Shown here: positions 36,561 to 45,734 of the stretch, one piece after another
Layout of the letters: each line of letters opens with the position of its first letter
Numbering within the stretch: position 1 is the first letter of the stretch
Assembly: GCA_964519895.1 (NCBI GenBank)
Contig: CAZFLE010000007.1
Span: forward strand, 56,180-120,179
Source: CAYFPX01 sp964519895
Lineage (GTDB): Bacteria > Myxococcota_A > UBA796 > CAJQPC01
Direction: 5' to 3'
Length of the DNA stretch: 64,000 nucleotides
Notes under the pieces: model-generated
Databases searched by the model: none
The model's input: only the letters and a program-made list of their open reading frames with translations
Told to the model about the DNA's origin: nothing
Translations under genes and position numbers: made by a program

Positions 36561-38333
36561 ATGACGCAAGCACCGACCTGGGACCTGGACACGATCTTCG
36601 ACGGCGGCGCCCGAGGCACGGCCTTCTCCCAGGAGCTCGACGCCGTCAACGCGGTCGTCGCGGCCCGCCACGCGGCGGTCCAGGCCCTGTCGCCGCTCAC
36701 CGAGGACCCAGACGCCTGGGCCGCCGAGCTCCTGGCCCTCACCGACGCCTTCAGCCGGATCAACGAGCTCTGGACCGTGGCCCACTGCGCCGCCTGCGAA
36801 GACACCGCCCAGGCCGACGCGCCCCGCATCGAGGCCCGGGTCTCGGCTCTGTGGAACCGGGCCGAACGGGCGCAGATCCTGCTGCTGGACGGGCTGGCCC
36901 GGACCGACGACCTCACCTGGGCCCGCCTGCGCAAGGAGCCCGTCTGGGAGACCTTGCGGGCCTGGATCGACAACGAGCGGGCCACGGTGCACCTGCGCCT
37001 GCCCCTGACCGAAGCCGACCTGGTCAACCAGCTCAACGAGGACGGCAAGTCCGCCTGGGGCCGGCTCTATCGGCGCCGCTCCGCGGGCGTGCGCCTCCAG
37101 GTCGACGGCCCCGAAGGCGAGCTCTCCCCGGGCCAGGCCTGGCCCCTGCTCCACCACGCCGACTCCGCGGTCCGGGCCCGCGTCCACACCGCCTGGCAGG
37201 ACGCCTGGTCCCAAGACCGCGAGCTGTGGGCCAGCACGCTCACCCACATCATCGGGACCCGCAACGTGCTCCAGGAACGGCTCGACGTGGCGCCCCTCGC
37301 CCAGCCCCTGGCCGCGTGCCGCATGTCCCGCCAGACCCTGGACGCCATGCTCGAGGCCGCCTCCAGAGCCCGCCCGCTCTTGGGTCGCTACCTGGCTCGC
37401 AAGGCCACGGTCCTGGGCCTGGACAAGCTGCAGTGGCAGGACCAGTGGGCCCCGGTGGCCGAGACCGCCAAGTGGTCCTGGGACCAGGCCCAGGGCTTCG
37501 TCGAGGACAACTTCGGGGCCTGGCACCCGGACCTGGCCGCTTTTGCCAAGCAGGCCTTCCAGGGCCGGTGGGTCGAGGCCGAGGACCGCGGCGCCAAGGC
37601 CGCGGGAGCCTGGTGCGCAACGCTCCCGCTGAGCAAGCAGTCCCGGGTCTTCATGACCTTTGGCGGCACCTTCAGCGGCGCCATGACCCTGGCCCACGAG
37701 CTGGGCCACGCGTTCCACAACCACGTCACCAAGGGCCTGCCCCGGACCCAGGTGCACATCCCCATGACCCTGGCCGAGACCGCGTCGGTCTTTGCCGAGA
37801 ACCTGGTGCGAGACGCAGCGCTGGCCGCGGCGGCGTCGCCCACCGACAAGCTCGCGATGCTCGACGCCCGGCTCTCTGCGGGCATGAGCTTCCTGATGAA
37901 CATCCCGGCCCGTTTCCAGTTCGAGCGGCAGCTCCACGCGCTGCGGCGGCAGGGCGAGCTCGACCCGGACGCGCTGGACGACGCGATGGCCACCTGTCAG
38001 CGGGCCGCCTATGGCGAGGCCCTGGCCAGCTGGGACGCGACGTACTGGTGTTCGAAGCTCCACTTCCACATGGCGGAGCGGGCCTTCTACAACTTCCCCT
38101 ACACCTTCGGCTACCTGTTCAGCAGCCTGGTCTACGCCCGCGCCAGGGCCCAGGGTCCGAGCTTCCAGTCGACCTATACCGAGCTCCTGCGGCGCACCGG
38201 GACCGACCACGCCGAGCCTCTGGCTCGGGACCTGCTGGGGCTGGACCTGACCGACCCGGACTGCTGGTGGCAGGCCATCGCGCCCTTGGAAGACGACCTG
38301 GCCGCGTTCGAGGAGACCGCGGCCAGCCTGTAG
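36561..38333 (+). CDS. pepF: M3-family oligoendopeptidase (PepF type)
   Basis: 590 residues, CGGAG ribosome site and ATG at 36561. N-terminal WDLDTIF and HAAVQALSPL are typical of the PepF N-lobe. The active-site helix HELGHAFHNH begins at His379, with the third ligand in LAETASVFAE about 25 residues later and HFHMAERAFYNFPYTFGYL near the C-terminus carrying the Tyr/His transition-state residues. A cytoplasmic zinc peptidase that cleaves short peptides. Confidence 0.92.
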   Translation: MTQAPTWDLDTIFDGGARGTAFSQELDAVNAVVAARHAAVQALSPLTEDPDAWAAELLALTDAFSRINELWTVAHCAACEDTAQADAPRIEARVSALWNRAERAQILLLDGLARTDDLTWARLRKEPVWETLRAWIDNERATVHLRLPLTEADLVNQLNEDGKSAWGRLYRRRSAGVRLQVDGPEGELSPGQAWPLLHHADSAVRARVHTAWQDAWSQDRELWASTLTHIIGTRNVLQERLDVAPLAQPLAACRMSRQTLDAMLEAASRARPLLGRYLARKATVLGLDKLQWQDQWAPVAETAKWSWDQAQGFVEDNFGAWHPDLAAFAKQAFQGRWVEAEDRGAKAAGAWCATLPLSKQSRVFMTFGGTFSGAMTLAHELGHAFHNHVTKGLPRTQVHIPMTLAETASVFAENLVRDAALAAAASPTDKLAMLDARLSAGMSFLMNIPARFQFERQLHALRRQGELDPDALDDAMATCQRAAYGEALASWDATYWCSKLHFHMAERAFYNFPYTFGYLFSSLVYARARAQGPSFQSTYTELLRRTGTDHAEPLARDLLGLDLTDPDCWWQAIAPLEDDLAAFEETAASL

Positions 38334-38337
38334 GGCT

Positions 38338-39270
38338 CTACAGGCCTTCCATGTTGGTCGCCATGACCGTGAGCTCGGCGACGGCCAGCTCCTGGGTCTT
38401 GCTGCCCTCGTAGAAGTCCAGGAATTCCAGCTCCACCGAGCCCCAGGCCGAGCCGGTGTAGCCGGTGACCGCGGGGATCAGCACGTTCTGAACGCCCGGG
38501 ATGTCCTCGAGGACCTGGGTCCGGGAGCGCTGCTGCACGGTGACCTTGACCGTCTTGGGGCGGGCGTGGGTCTTGGGGCCGGCCTGGATGTTCACGCTGC
38601 TCAGGCCAAAGGTGTCCGAAGTGAAGCTGACGCTCGCGCCCTCGGCCTGGGTGGACCAGAAGGTCTTCTTGTTGTCGTCCTGGGCGTCCATGATGATGTG
38701 GTCCGGGTGCTCGCCTGACGGCTCGGCGTCGGCACTGGCGTCGAACTCCTTCATGCCGACCAGCACCTCGCTGACCGCCAGGTTCGGGAAGTCCTTGCCC
38801 GGGTAGGTCTCGAGCACGATGAGCTTGACGAAGCCGCCGAAGAGCTCGTTGCCGATCTTGAAGTCGTCGACGTCGATCCACTGCATGGCGTTCTCGTCGG
38901 CGACCTCGATGACCTGGGAGCCCATGGTCTTCACAGACTCGTCGCCGCGGCAGCAGACGTACTCGACCTTGAGCTTCTTGACCCGGGGGTGGTCCAGGTA
39001 GTGCTCGTCGCTCTTGCCCCAGCCCGGCCAGATGCCGATCTTGTCGATGGAGCCAAGGGGCACCTCGATCCGGATCCACTCCGCCAGGTTGGCGCTGTCG
39101 CCCGGCAGCATCCACGCGGTCTTGGGGTTGCCGTCGAGCGCCGACTGGGCATTCCAGTAGTTGGCGCCCTTCTTGGTCTCCTTCTTGAACTTCGACGCCG
39201 TGGCACCCGCCAGAGCGACGCTGGGGACCAGCAGGAGGAGAGACCAACCGAGGTGCTTGGAGAGGGCCAT
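38338..39270 (-). CDS. Secreted protein with two discoidin-type (NADase-type glycan-binding) domains
   Basis: 310 residues, RBS AAGGAGG. Signal peptide ends at VALAGA. GANYWNAQSALDGNPKTAW with PGDSANLAEWIRIEVP is the ligand-face start of an F5/8-type-C-like glycan-binding domain, repeated more weakly in the second half (DHIIMDAQDDNKKTFWSTQ ... SFTSDTFGLSSVNIQ). A Cys pair (VCCRGD) lies in the first domain. Probably a glycan-binding envelope protein. Confidence 0.75.
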   Translation of the reverse strand: MALSKHLGWSLLLLVPSVALAGATASKFKKETKKGANYWNAQSALDGNPKTAWMLPGDSANLAEWIRIEVPLGSIDKIGIWPGWGKSDEHYLDHPRVKKLKVEYVCCRGDESVKTMGSQVIEVADENAMQWIDVDDFKIGNELFGGFVKLIVLETYPGKDFPNLAVSEVLVGMKEFDASADAEPSGEHPDHIIMDAQDDNKKTFWSTQAEGASVSFTSDTFGLSSVNIQAGPKTHARPKTVKVTVQQRSRTQVLEDIPGVQNVLIPAVTGYTGSAWGSVELEFLDFYEGSKTQELAVAELTVMATNMEGL

Positions 39271-39390
39271 GAGGCCTCCTTGGGGAGCCTTGAGAAGACG
39301 GGGACCGTAACACGGCCCCTGGGCTTTCCTTCCGCTGGCGAGGCTGCCCGACAGGTCATTGACGGCCTCGATCGCCGGTCCCGAAGCAGG

Positions 39391-39416
39391 AGGAGCCGAC
39401 CCGCGGGCCGACTCCT
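39391..39416 (-). terminator. Hairpin terminator of the first tandem lipoprotein gene
   Basis: On the minus strand AGGAGUCGGC and GUCGGCUCCU pair fully over 10 bp through two G-U pairs around a CCGCGG loop; on the plus strand the same positions are C-A mismatches. The polarity shows it serves the gene ending at 39443. There is no clear U-run after it. Confidence 0.55.
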
Positions 39417-39442
39417 CACAACTGCTGACTCTCCACGCAGAC

Positions 39443-40777
39443 TCAGTCGCCGTCGTACGGGGCCAGGTTGATGTCGATCACCTGGCTGGACTCCCCGGTG
39501 GGCAGCCGCCCGTTGTCGTGGGACGAACCGGACCCGACGGCTTCGTCGGACTCGTTGATGAGGCCGTCACCGTCCTCGTTGTCCCAGGCGAGCAGGTAGG
39601 TGATGGTGTTCGACGGCACGTCGAGGCTGTAGGCCAGCTCGGTGGCCCCGCCGCTCGTGTCGAACTCCTGGTAGTCATAGGCCGCGTCGGCGATGTCCGA
39701 GGTGCTGAACTCACCCGACGGCTTGTACTTGAGCGCCCCCACCGTGACCGTGCCGCCGCTGAAGGCGCCGTCGTCGTGGGTGATGCTGCCGCTCAGGTTC
39801 ACGAAGGGCACCAGGTCCAGGCCGTAGTCGCCCATGGGGATCTGGATGTCGTGCTCGGTCAGGTTCTCGTCGCCCACGGTGATCGGGTTGCCGTCCACGT
39901 CGGGCTCGGAGATGTAGGGACCGCACTTGTCGTCGGACTCGACCACGGAGTTGAAGTTGCTGTCCCAGCAACCCTGGAGGGCGTAGTCGCCACCGGATGA
40001 GCAGACCGTCATGGCATAGGCGCCTTCGGCACCGCCGCCCGAGGGCTCGGGGGTGGTCCAGTCCCAGGTCAGGGGGCCGTCGAGGTCGGTGGTCATGAGC
40101 ATGGCCACGGCGTCACCGGCCGCGTAGGCCTCGGTGATGATGATGTCGCCGCTGATGGTCGTGCTGCCGTCGCCGTTGCCGCCGCCGCCACCGCTGCCGC
40201 CGCCACCGTCGCAGCCGCCACCACCGCCGCCACTGGAGTTGTTCCAGTAGGACAGGATCGTGATGTCCACCCCAGCGGCTGTCGAGCCATCGGTGACGCT
40301 GACCGCGTCGGGGTAGATGCCGACCGGATCGGAGGTGCCCATGATGCCGTCGGCGTAGAAGTCGAGCTGAGCGCCGACCCGCACGTTGGCCGCGGCCGCG
40401 GTGAAGGTCATGCTGTAGTCGTCGCCGTCGACCGACGGCGTCAGGATCGACTGGTTGGCGTAGAAGGTCTCGTCGCCCGTGGACTCGTCGGAGTTGAAGG
40501 CGTAGACCCAGATCGCGCCGAAGGGGAAGTTGCCGTCCCAGACGGACCAGTCCTTGTAGACGTACTCGCCTTCGCTGTCGACGTCGTAGAGCTGCACCTG
40601 GACGGTACCGGTCACGGTGCCGTTGAAGCCCGAGGAAGTCGCGCCCGTGTCATCGGTCGCGGTGCTGCCGGTGTCGTCGCCGCCGGTGTCGTCGCCGCCG
40701 CCGGGTGGGGGGCATTCGAGGCCCACGAGAGCGAAGGCCGCAAGGGCCAAGACGGGAAGAATTCTGTGCGTACGCAT
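39443..40777 (-). CDS. Lipoprotein, tandem paralogue 1
   Basis: 444 residues. Signal peptide MRTHRILPVLALAAFALVGLEC with lipobox, then PPPGGGDDTGGDDTGS linker. The body has beta-rich segments (VQLYDVDSEGEYVYKDWSVW; GDETFYANQSILTPSVDGDDY), a Gly-rich loop (GGGGGGCDGGGGSGGGG), and a second half ending DEAVGSGSSHDNGRLPTG and SQVIDINLAPYDGD. It is about three quarters identical to the product of 40953-42266, its tandem duplicate. The family is not recognised; likely surface exposed. Confidence 0.8.
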   Translation of the reverse strand: MRTHRILPVLALAAFALVGLECPPPGGGDDTGGDDTGSTATDDTGATSSGFNGTVTGTVQVQLYDVDSEGEYVYKDWSVWDGNFPFGAIWVYAFNSDESTGDETFYANQSILTPSVDGDDYSMTFTAAAANVRVGAQLDFYADGIMGTSDPVGIYPDAVSVTDGSTAAGVDITILSYWNNSSGGGGGGCDGGGGSGGGGGNGDGSTTISGDIIITEAYAAGDAVAMLMTTDLDGPLTWDWTTPEPSGGGAEGAYAMTVCSSGGDYALQGCWDSNFNSVVESDDKCGPYISEPDVDGNPITVGDENLTEHDIQIPMGDYGLDLVPFVNLSGSITHDDGAFSGGTVTVGALKYKPSGEFSTSDIADAAYDYQEFDTSGGATELAYSLDVPSNTITYLLAWDNEDGDGLINESDEAVGSGSSHDNGRLPTGESSQVIDINLAPYDGD

Positions 40778-40810
40778 GACCTACAGTCCTTCTTGGGAGG
40801 TCTGTCACGA

Positions 40811-40839
40811 AATGTATTGGACTCTTGACAATGGATCAA
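40811..40839 (-). promoter_or_regulatory. Sigma70-like promoter of paralogue 1
   Basis: On the minus strand -35 TTGATC (40839-40834), a 17-base spacer and -10 TACATT (40816-40811), 33 bases before the ATG. The paralogous gene at 42266 has the same layout, which supports the call. Confidence 0.55.
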
Positions 40840-40903
40840 GCGGCATTCGAACCACAGATCCTGACCTATTCCCGCTCCTGCCGGGCTTTCCCCGGATCAA
40901 AGA

Positions 40904-40927
40904 CGGCCGGCCCCGAGGGACCAGCCG
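40904..40927 (-). terminator. Hairpin terminator of tandem paralogue 2
   Basis: On the minus strand CGGCUGGUCC, a CUCG tetraloop and GGGCCGGCCG form a 10-bp stem with two U-G pairs, followed by UCUUUG. As at 39391, the G-U polarity fits minus-strand transcription. Confidence 0.6.
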
Positions 40928-40952
40928 CCTGTGAGTCAGGGCCCAAGACCGC

Positions 40953-42266
40953 TCAGTCGCCGTCGTAGGGCGCCAGCGAGATGTCGATGACCTGGCTCGT
41001 GGAGCCGGTCGGCAGGCGACCATTCGACGAGGAGGAGCCGGAGCCCACGGCCTCGTCGGACTCGTTGATCAGGCCGTCGCCGTCCTCGTTGTCCCACGCG
41101 AGCAGGTAGACGATGGTGTTCGACGGAACGTCCAGGCTGTAGTCCAGGCTCGTGGCACCGGTGCTGGTGTCGAACTCCTGGTAGTCGTAGGCCGCGTCGG
41201 CGATGTCGGCCGCCGAGAACTCGCCGGACGGCTTGTACTTGAGGGCCCCGACGGTGACCGTGCCACCGCTGAAGGCGCCATCGGTGTGGGACACGACGCC
41301 GCTCAGGTTCACGAACGGGACGATGTCGATGGAGTAGTCACCCAGGGGGATCTGGATGTCGTGATCCTCGAGGTTCTCGCCCACGTTGACCGGGTTGCCG
41401 TCGACGTCGGGCTCGGAGATGTAGGGACCGGCCTTGTCGTCGGCGTCGAAGACGCTGTTGAAGTTGCTGTCCCAGACCCCGGCCAGATCCAGCTCGCCGT
41501 TGCTGGCGCAGACGCTGAAGGCGTAGGCGCCCTCGGCGCCGCCACCGGAGGGCTCGGGGGTGATGACATCCATGGAATTGCCGACCGGGCCGTCGCCGTT
41601 GCTGAAGAGCATCGCGACCGCGTCGCCCGCGGCGTAGGCCTCGGTGATGATGATGTCGCCGCTGATAGTGCTGGAGCCGTCGCCGTTACCACCGCCCGTG
41701 CCGTCGCAGCCACCACCGCCGGACGAGTTGTTCCAGTAGGTGAGGATCGTGATGTCCACGCCAGAGGCGGTGGAGCCATCGGTCACGCTGACCGCGTCGG
41801 GGTAGATGCCCATCGGGTCCGAGGTGCCCATGACGCCGTCGGCGTAGAAGTCGAGCTGGGCGCCGACCCGCACGGCGCCAGCGGCCGCGGTGAAGGTCAT
41901 GCTGTAGCTGTCGCCGTCGACCGAGGGGGTGAGGACGGACTGGTTGGCGTAGTAGGTCTCGTCGCCCGTGGACTCGTCGGTGTTGAAGGCGTAGACCCAA
42001 ATCGAGCCGAAGGGGAAGTTGCCGTCCCAGACCGACCAGTCCTTGTAGACGTACTCGCCATCGCTGTCGATGTCGTAGAGCTGGACCCGGACGTCGCCCG
42101 AGATGGTGCCGTCGAAGCCGCCGACCACACCGCCGGTGTCGTCGGTGCCCGTCGCGCCGGTGTCGTCACCGCCGGTGTCATCGCCACCGCCGGGGGGCGG
42201 ACAGTTCAGGCCGACGAGAGCAAAGGCGGAGAGCGCCAGGACGGGGAGGATCTTGTAGGCACGCAT
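40953..42266 (-). CDS. Lipoprotein, tandem paralogue 2
   Basis: 437 residues, MRAYKILPVLALSAFALVGLNC lipoprotein signal, same domain order as the gene at 39443-40777. The two differ mainly in the Thr/Asp linker and the Gly-rich loop, which is shorter here (GGGGCDGTGGGNG). Each copy has its own promoter and terminator, so they can be expressed independently. The function is unknown; duplication suggests selection for variants of a surface protein. Confidence 0.8.
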   Translation of the reverse strand: MRAYKILPVLALSAFALVGLNCPPPGGGDDTGGDDTGATGTDDTGGVVGGFDGTISGDVRVQLYDIDSDGEYVYKDWSVWDGNFPFGSIWVYAFNTDESTGDETYYANQSVLTPSVDGDSYSMTFTAAAGAVRVGAQLDFYADGVMGTSDPMGIYPDAVSVTDGSTASGVDITILTYWNNSSGGGGCDGTGGGNGDGSSTISGDIIITEAYAAGDAVAMLFSNGDGPVGNSMDVITPEPSGGGAEGAYAFSVCASNGELDLAGVWDSNFNSVFDADDKAGPYISEPDVDGNPVNVGENLEDHDIQIPLGDYSIDIVPFVNLSGVVSHTDGAFSGGTVTVGALKYKPSGEFSAADIADAAYDYQEFDTSTGATSLDYSLDVPSNTIVYLLAWDNEDGDGLINESDEAVGSGSSSSNGRLPTGSTSQVIDISLAPYDGD

Positions 42267-42310
42267 GGGACCTTCCTTGGTCGATTGCGGGGCGGGGAAA
42301 GGGCACCTGG

Positions 42311-42339
42311 ACTGTAGTGAACCCCCCTGTCCAGATCAA
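42311..42339 (-). promoter_or_regulatory. Sigma70-like promoter of paralogue 2
   Basis: On the minus strand -35 TTGATC (42339-42334), 17-base spacer, -10 TACAGT (42316-42311), 44 bases before the ATG at 42266. Same hexamer, spacing and GCTTGATC context as the promoter of the sister gene. The region 42267-42416 has no gene. Confidence 0.55.
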
Positions 42340-42416
42340 GCTCCGAGGACAAGAAAAACGCAATGAGCCGGAGGACTTATGGGATTTTGGGTTTCAGGTG
42401 TGGACTATCTTCAGAA

Positions 42417-44774
42417 TCAGTCCCCCGACCGTGCTCCCGCCACGTCCAGAGCGATCACCAGACCCGCCACGTCGGCGGTGCCGATCCGCACCGGATTGCC
42501 CGCACAGCTGCCGAAGGGATCCCCCGGCGTCGGGCCGTCGCCGTCCACGTCCACATAGGCCTCAAGCTCCAGGGTACCGAAGTCCCGCGGGGCCTGAAAG
42601 CGGAAGCTGCCAGGCTCTACCTTCAACTTGCCCAGCAGCGTGCGCCCGGCCTCGCTGGCCGGATCCACCGTGAACACGTCCAGGTCCACCTGGGCCGAGC
42701 CGGCGGCGGCCTGGGCCTGGGCCGACAGCTCGATGCGGCCCGTCACCGCCACAGGGTCGTCCCCCAGGGTGTTGAAGACGGAGCCCCCGCCGCTGGGGGC
42801 CGACGGCTGCCCGCCCCCGCTGCCCGGTGCGCCCCTGGCGCCGACCACCAGCGACAGGTCCAGCGTCAGCCCGGACTCGGTGCCCACCTCCAGAGTCGCC
42901 GTGGCGTAGGGGTCGTCGGCACTGGGCCCATCGCCGCCCTGGTCCTGAAAGACCTCCAGGATCAGCGTGCCCAGGCCCTGGGGCACCCGGAACTCGTAGC
43001 GCCCATCGGCCACGGTGAACACCAGCTTGCCGAGCTGCCGGTTGCCGCCTTCGGCCGTCGCGTCCGGCACGCGCAGGTCCACGTCGACCTGGCCCTCCGT
43101 GGTCCCGGTCAGCGTGCCGGACAGCACGGTCCACTCCCCGGTGTGGTCGGCAAAGGGATCCTGGGCCGCGCCCTGACCGCCGCCCCCGTGACCGAGGGCC
43201 GCCGCCAGCTGCTGCTTGCCACCGACCACCAGCGGCAGGGCGACACCGGAGACATCGCGGGCCCCGATCGCCACGTCGACGAAGCCGAAGGGGTCATCGT
43301 CGCTGGGCCCGTCGTCGGTCTGATCCTGGAAGGCCTGGATCGAGAGCGTGCCCAGGTTGGCGGGGACCCGAAGGGAGAAGTCACCCGGGCCCTCCAGGGG
43401 CACCTTGCCCTCGTGCACGTTGCCCCCCGGCGCGTCGGCGTCGCTGCGCCGCAGATCCAGGTCCAGGGCCCCCGCCACGTCGCTCGTGATCGTGCCGGAC
43501 AGGGTCACCCAGGGTCCTTCGTGGTCGGCAAAGGGCCCGGCTGCGTCGTCCCCGCCGCCATGGCCCAGGGACTCGGCGAGCTTCTGCTTGCCGCCGACCT
43601 CGACCTTCAGGGCCACGCCGGTGACCGGGCGCTTGCCGACCTCGACCTGGACGAAGCCGAAGGGGTCGTCGTCGCTGGGTCCGTCGCCGGTCTGGTCCTG
43701 GAAGGCCTGGATCGAGAGCGTGCCGAGCCCCACCGGGACGTCGAAGGAGAAGGGGCCCGGCTCGGTGAGCGGGATCTTGCCCAGGTAGACATTGCCCCCT
43801 GGCGCGTCCGCATCGAGCTGCCGCAGGTCCAGGTCGACCTCACCTTGGTCGATGCCGGACAGCATGCCGGACAGCGTGACCATGGGCCCTTCGTGGTCGT
43901 CGAAGGGACCGGCCCCAGCGGCACCGCCGCCGTGGCCCAGGGCCTCGGCCAGCGCGAGCTTGCCCCCGACCTCCAGGGTCAGGGTCTGCCCGCTCAGGGG
44001 CCGGCCGCCGACCGCCAGGACCACCCACCCGAAGGGGTCGTCGTCGCTGGGCCCGTCGCCGGTCAGGTCCTGGAAGGCCTGGACCCGTAGCTCGCCGTAG
44101 TCGACCGGGGCCTCGAAGCCGAGCTCGCCCGGGGCGGCCAGGGTGAGCTTGCCCGCATTCTGGTCCTCGGGCCCGCGGAGATCGATGTCGATGGCCTGTT
44201 CCAGCGGCGAGAGCACCTGGAGGCTCACGCCCACCCGGGGCCCTTCTTCGTCGTCCCAGACCAATCCGCCGGCGCTCTGGGTCAAGGCCTGGCGGGCCTT
44301 GATGAGCCCACCCACCTCGAGGGTCAGGCTGACGCCAGCGACGGGCTCGCCCCCGACCTCCACCTCGAGCCAGCCGTATGGATCGTCCTCGGTCGGTCCG
44401 TCCCCGCCCACGTCCTGGAAGGCCTCCAACAGGACCGGTCCGAAGCCCGCGGGCACCTCCAGGCTGAAGTCCCCTGGCTGCTGCAGGGCGAGCTTGCCCA
44501 GGTCCTTGCGGCCGCTGGGAAGGGCGTCGTCCAGCTGGCGGAAGTCGACGTCGACCGGGAGCACCATCGACGACACGATCGTGCCCGAGAAGCCGATTCG
44601 CTCGCCTTCGATCCCGGCAAAGGGCGCCAGCTCGCCAGCGCCCGCGCCCCCGTCCAGTCCACCCCCCGGAGCGCCCTGGGTGAACCGCTCGTCCAGTCCC
44701 CGCTCCTCGCCGGTGAGGCTCTCCAGACACCCGGTCAGGCCCAGGGCCGCCAGGGGCAAGAGCCCGGCCCTCAC
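42417..44774 (-). CDS. Lipoprotein with six Asp-rich repeats, coupled to the sugar genes
   Basis: 785 residues from GTG 44774, whose last two bases overlap the stop of the upstream gene (GTGA), so translation is probably coupled. Lipobox LTGC near residue 15. Six repeats of about 110-125 residues follow, each with a strand pair, a TLxLxVGG-type segment and an Asp loop such as FQDQTGDGPSDDDPFG, which looks like a calcium site of EF-hand/dockerin style. Internal repeats are separated by LGHGGG linkers. No catalytic motif. It may bind calcium and stiffen into a rod on the cell surface, possibly carrying or binding the glycan made by the upstream genes (inference). Confidence 0.75.
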   Translation of the reverse strand: MRAGLLPLAALGLTGCLESLTGEERGLDERFTQGAPGGGLDGGAGAGELAPFAGIEGERIGFSGTIVSSMVLPVDVDFRQLDDALPSGRKDLGKLALQQPGDFSLEVPAGFGPVLLEAFQDVGGDGPTEDDPYGWLEVEVGGEPVAGVSLTLEVGGLIKARQALTQSAGGLVWDDEEGPRVGVSLQVLSPLEQAIDIDLRGPEDQNAGKLTLAAPGELGFEAPVDYGELRVQAFQDLTGDGPSDDDPFGWVVLAVGGRPLSGQTLTLEVGGKLALAEALGHGGGAAGAGPFDDHEGPMVTLSGMLSGIDQGEVDLDLRQLDADAPGGNVYLGKIPLTEPGPFSFDVPVGLGTLSIQAFQDQTGDGPSDDDPFGFVQVEVGKRPVTGVALKVEVGGKQKLAESLGHGGGDDAAGPFADHEGPWVTLSGTITSDVAGALDLDLRRSDADAPGGNVHEGKVPLEGPGDFSLRVPANLGTLSIQAFQDQTDDGPSDDDPFGFVDVAIGARDVSGVALPLVVGGKQQLAAALGHGGGGQGAAQDPFADHTGEWTVLSGTLTGTTEGQVDVDLRVPDATAEGGNRQLGKLVFTVADGRYEFRVPQGLGTLILEVFQDQGGDGPSADDPYATATLEVGTESGLTLDLSLVVGARGAPGSGGGQPSAPSGGGSVFNTLGDDPVAVTGRIELSAQAQAAAGSAQVDLDVFTVDPASEAGRTLLGKLKVEPGSFRFQAPRDFGTLELEAYVDVDGDGPTPGDPFGSCAGNPVRIGTADVAGLVIALDVAGARSGD

Positions 44775-45727
44775 ACCACCCCCGCCTGCCGGGCCCACGC
44801 CACCGTGCGCCGCAGCCCTTCGGCCAGGCGCACCTGGGCCGTCCAGCCGAAGCGCTCCTGGGCCCGGGAGACGTCCAGACACTTGCGCGGCTGGCCATCA
44901 GGCTTGGTGGTGTCCCACCGGATCTCGCCCTCGAAGCCGCACACCTGGGCCACGGTCTCGACCAGCTCGCGCACGCTGGTCTCGACCCCGGTGCCCAGGT
45001 TGATGGCCTCTGGCGTCGTGACCCGCTCGGCCATGCGCACCACCGCGTCGGCGCAGTCCTCGACGTAGAGCAGCTCCCGGGTCGCCCGCCCGGTCCCCCA
45101 CGCCACCACGTGGTCGGCGCCGGCCGCGCGAGCCTCGAGGCACTTGCGGATCAGCGCTGGCACCACGTGGCTCCGGGCGGGGTCGAACTCGTCCCGTGGG
45201 CCGTAGAGGTTCACGGGCATCGGGAAGCAGCACTTCAGACCGTGCTCCTGGTGGTAGGCGACGCCCTGTTCGACCATCATGCGCTTGGACAGACCATAGG
45301 CGGCATTGCTCGGTTCGGGGTAGCCGGTCCAGACGTCGTCTTCGCGCATCGGGACCGGCGCGTCCCGGGGGTAGGCACAGACCGACGAGACGCCGCAGAA
45401 CCGCTCCACCCCGGCCTCCCAGGACGCGTGGAGCAGGTGGGTATTCATCAGGACGTTGTTGGTGTAGATGCTGGCCGGGTGGGCCCGCATGTACCCGATG
45501 CCCCCGCCGTCCACCGCGCAGTGGATGACCACCTGGGGCCGGGTCTCGGCCAGCAGCGCCGCACAGGCGTCCGCGCTGCGCAGGTCGTGATCCCGAGATC
45601 GAGAGGTGTGCACGACCGCCCCCGCCGCCCGCAGGCGCTCGACCACGAAGGAGCCCAGGAAGCCGTGCCCGCCGGTGACCAGCACGGGGACGCTCTCCCA
45701 GAAGGCCGGATCCGCTGCGGGGGACAC
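44771..45727 (-). CDS. GDP-L-fucose synthase-like epimerase/reductase (Fcl/ColC-like)
   Basis: 318 residues, GTG start. NAD(P) motif TGGHGFLG near 18-25, AVDGGGIGYMRAHP and SSVCAYP carrying the catalytic Ser, YGLSK with the Tyr-x3-Lys pair, and a C-terminal LNLGTG-like segment: the profile of GDP-fucose synthase/WcaG. Members epimerise and reduce 4-keto-6-deoxy GDP sugars; the related ColC does the final step of GDP-L-colitose synthesis. Next to a ColD-like gene, the second reading is attractive. Confidence 0.85.
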   Translation of the reverse strand: MSPAADPAFWESVPVLVTGGHGFLGSFVVERLRAAGAVVHTSRSRDHDLRSADACAALLAETRPQVVIHCAVDGGGIGYMRAHPASIYTNNVLMNTHLLHASWEAGVERFCGVSSVCAYPRDAPVPMREDDVWTGYPEPSNAAYGLSKRMMVEQGVAYHQEHGLKCCFPMPVNLYGPRDEFDPARSHVVPALIRKCLEARAAGADHVVAWGTGRATRELLYVEDCADAVVRMAERVTTPEAINLGTGVETSVRELVETVAQVCGFEGEIRWDTTKPDGQPRKCLDVSRAQERFGWTAQVRLAEGLRRTVAWARQAGVV

Positions 45728-45734
45728 GGTCCGC

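Noticed and set aside
40840..40860. tRNA-like GGTTCGAA sequence on the minus strand
   Set aside because: The flanking bases do not pair into a T-arm and no acceptor or anticodon stem fits.
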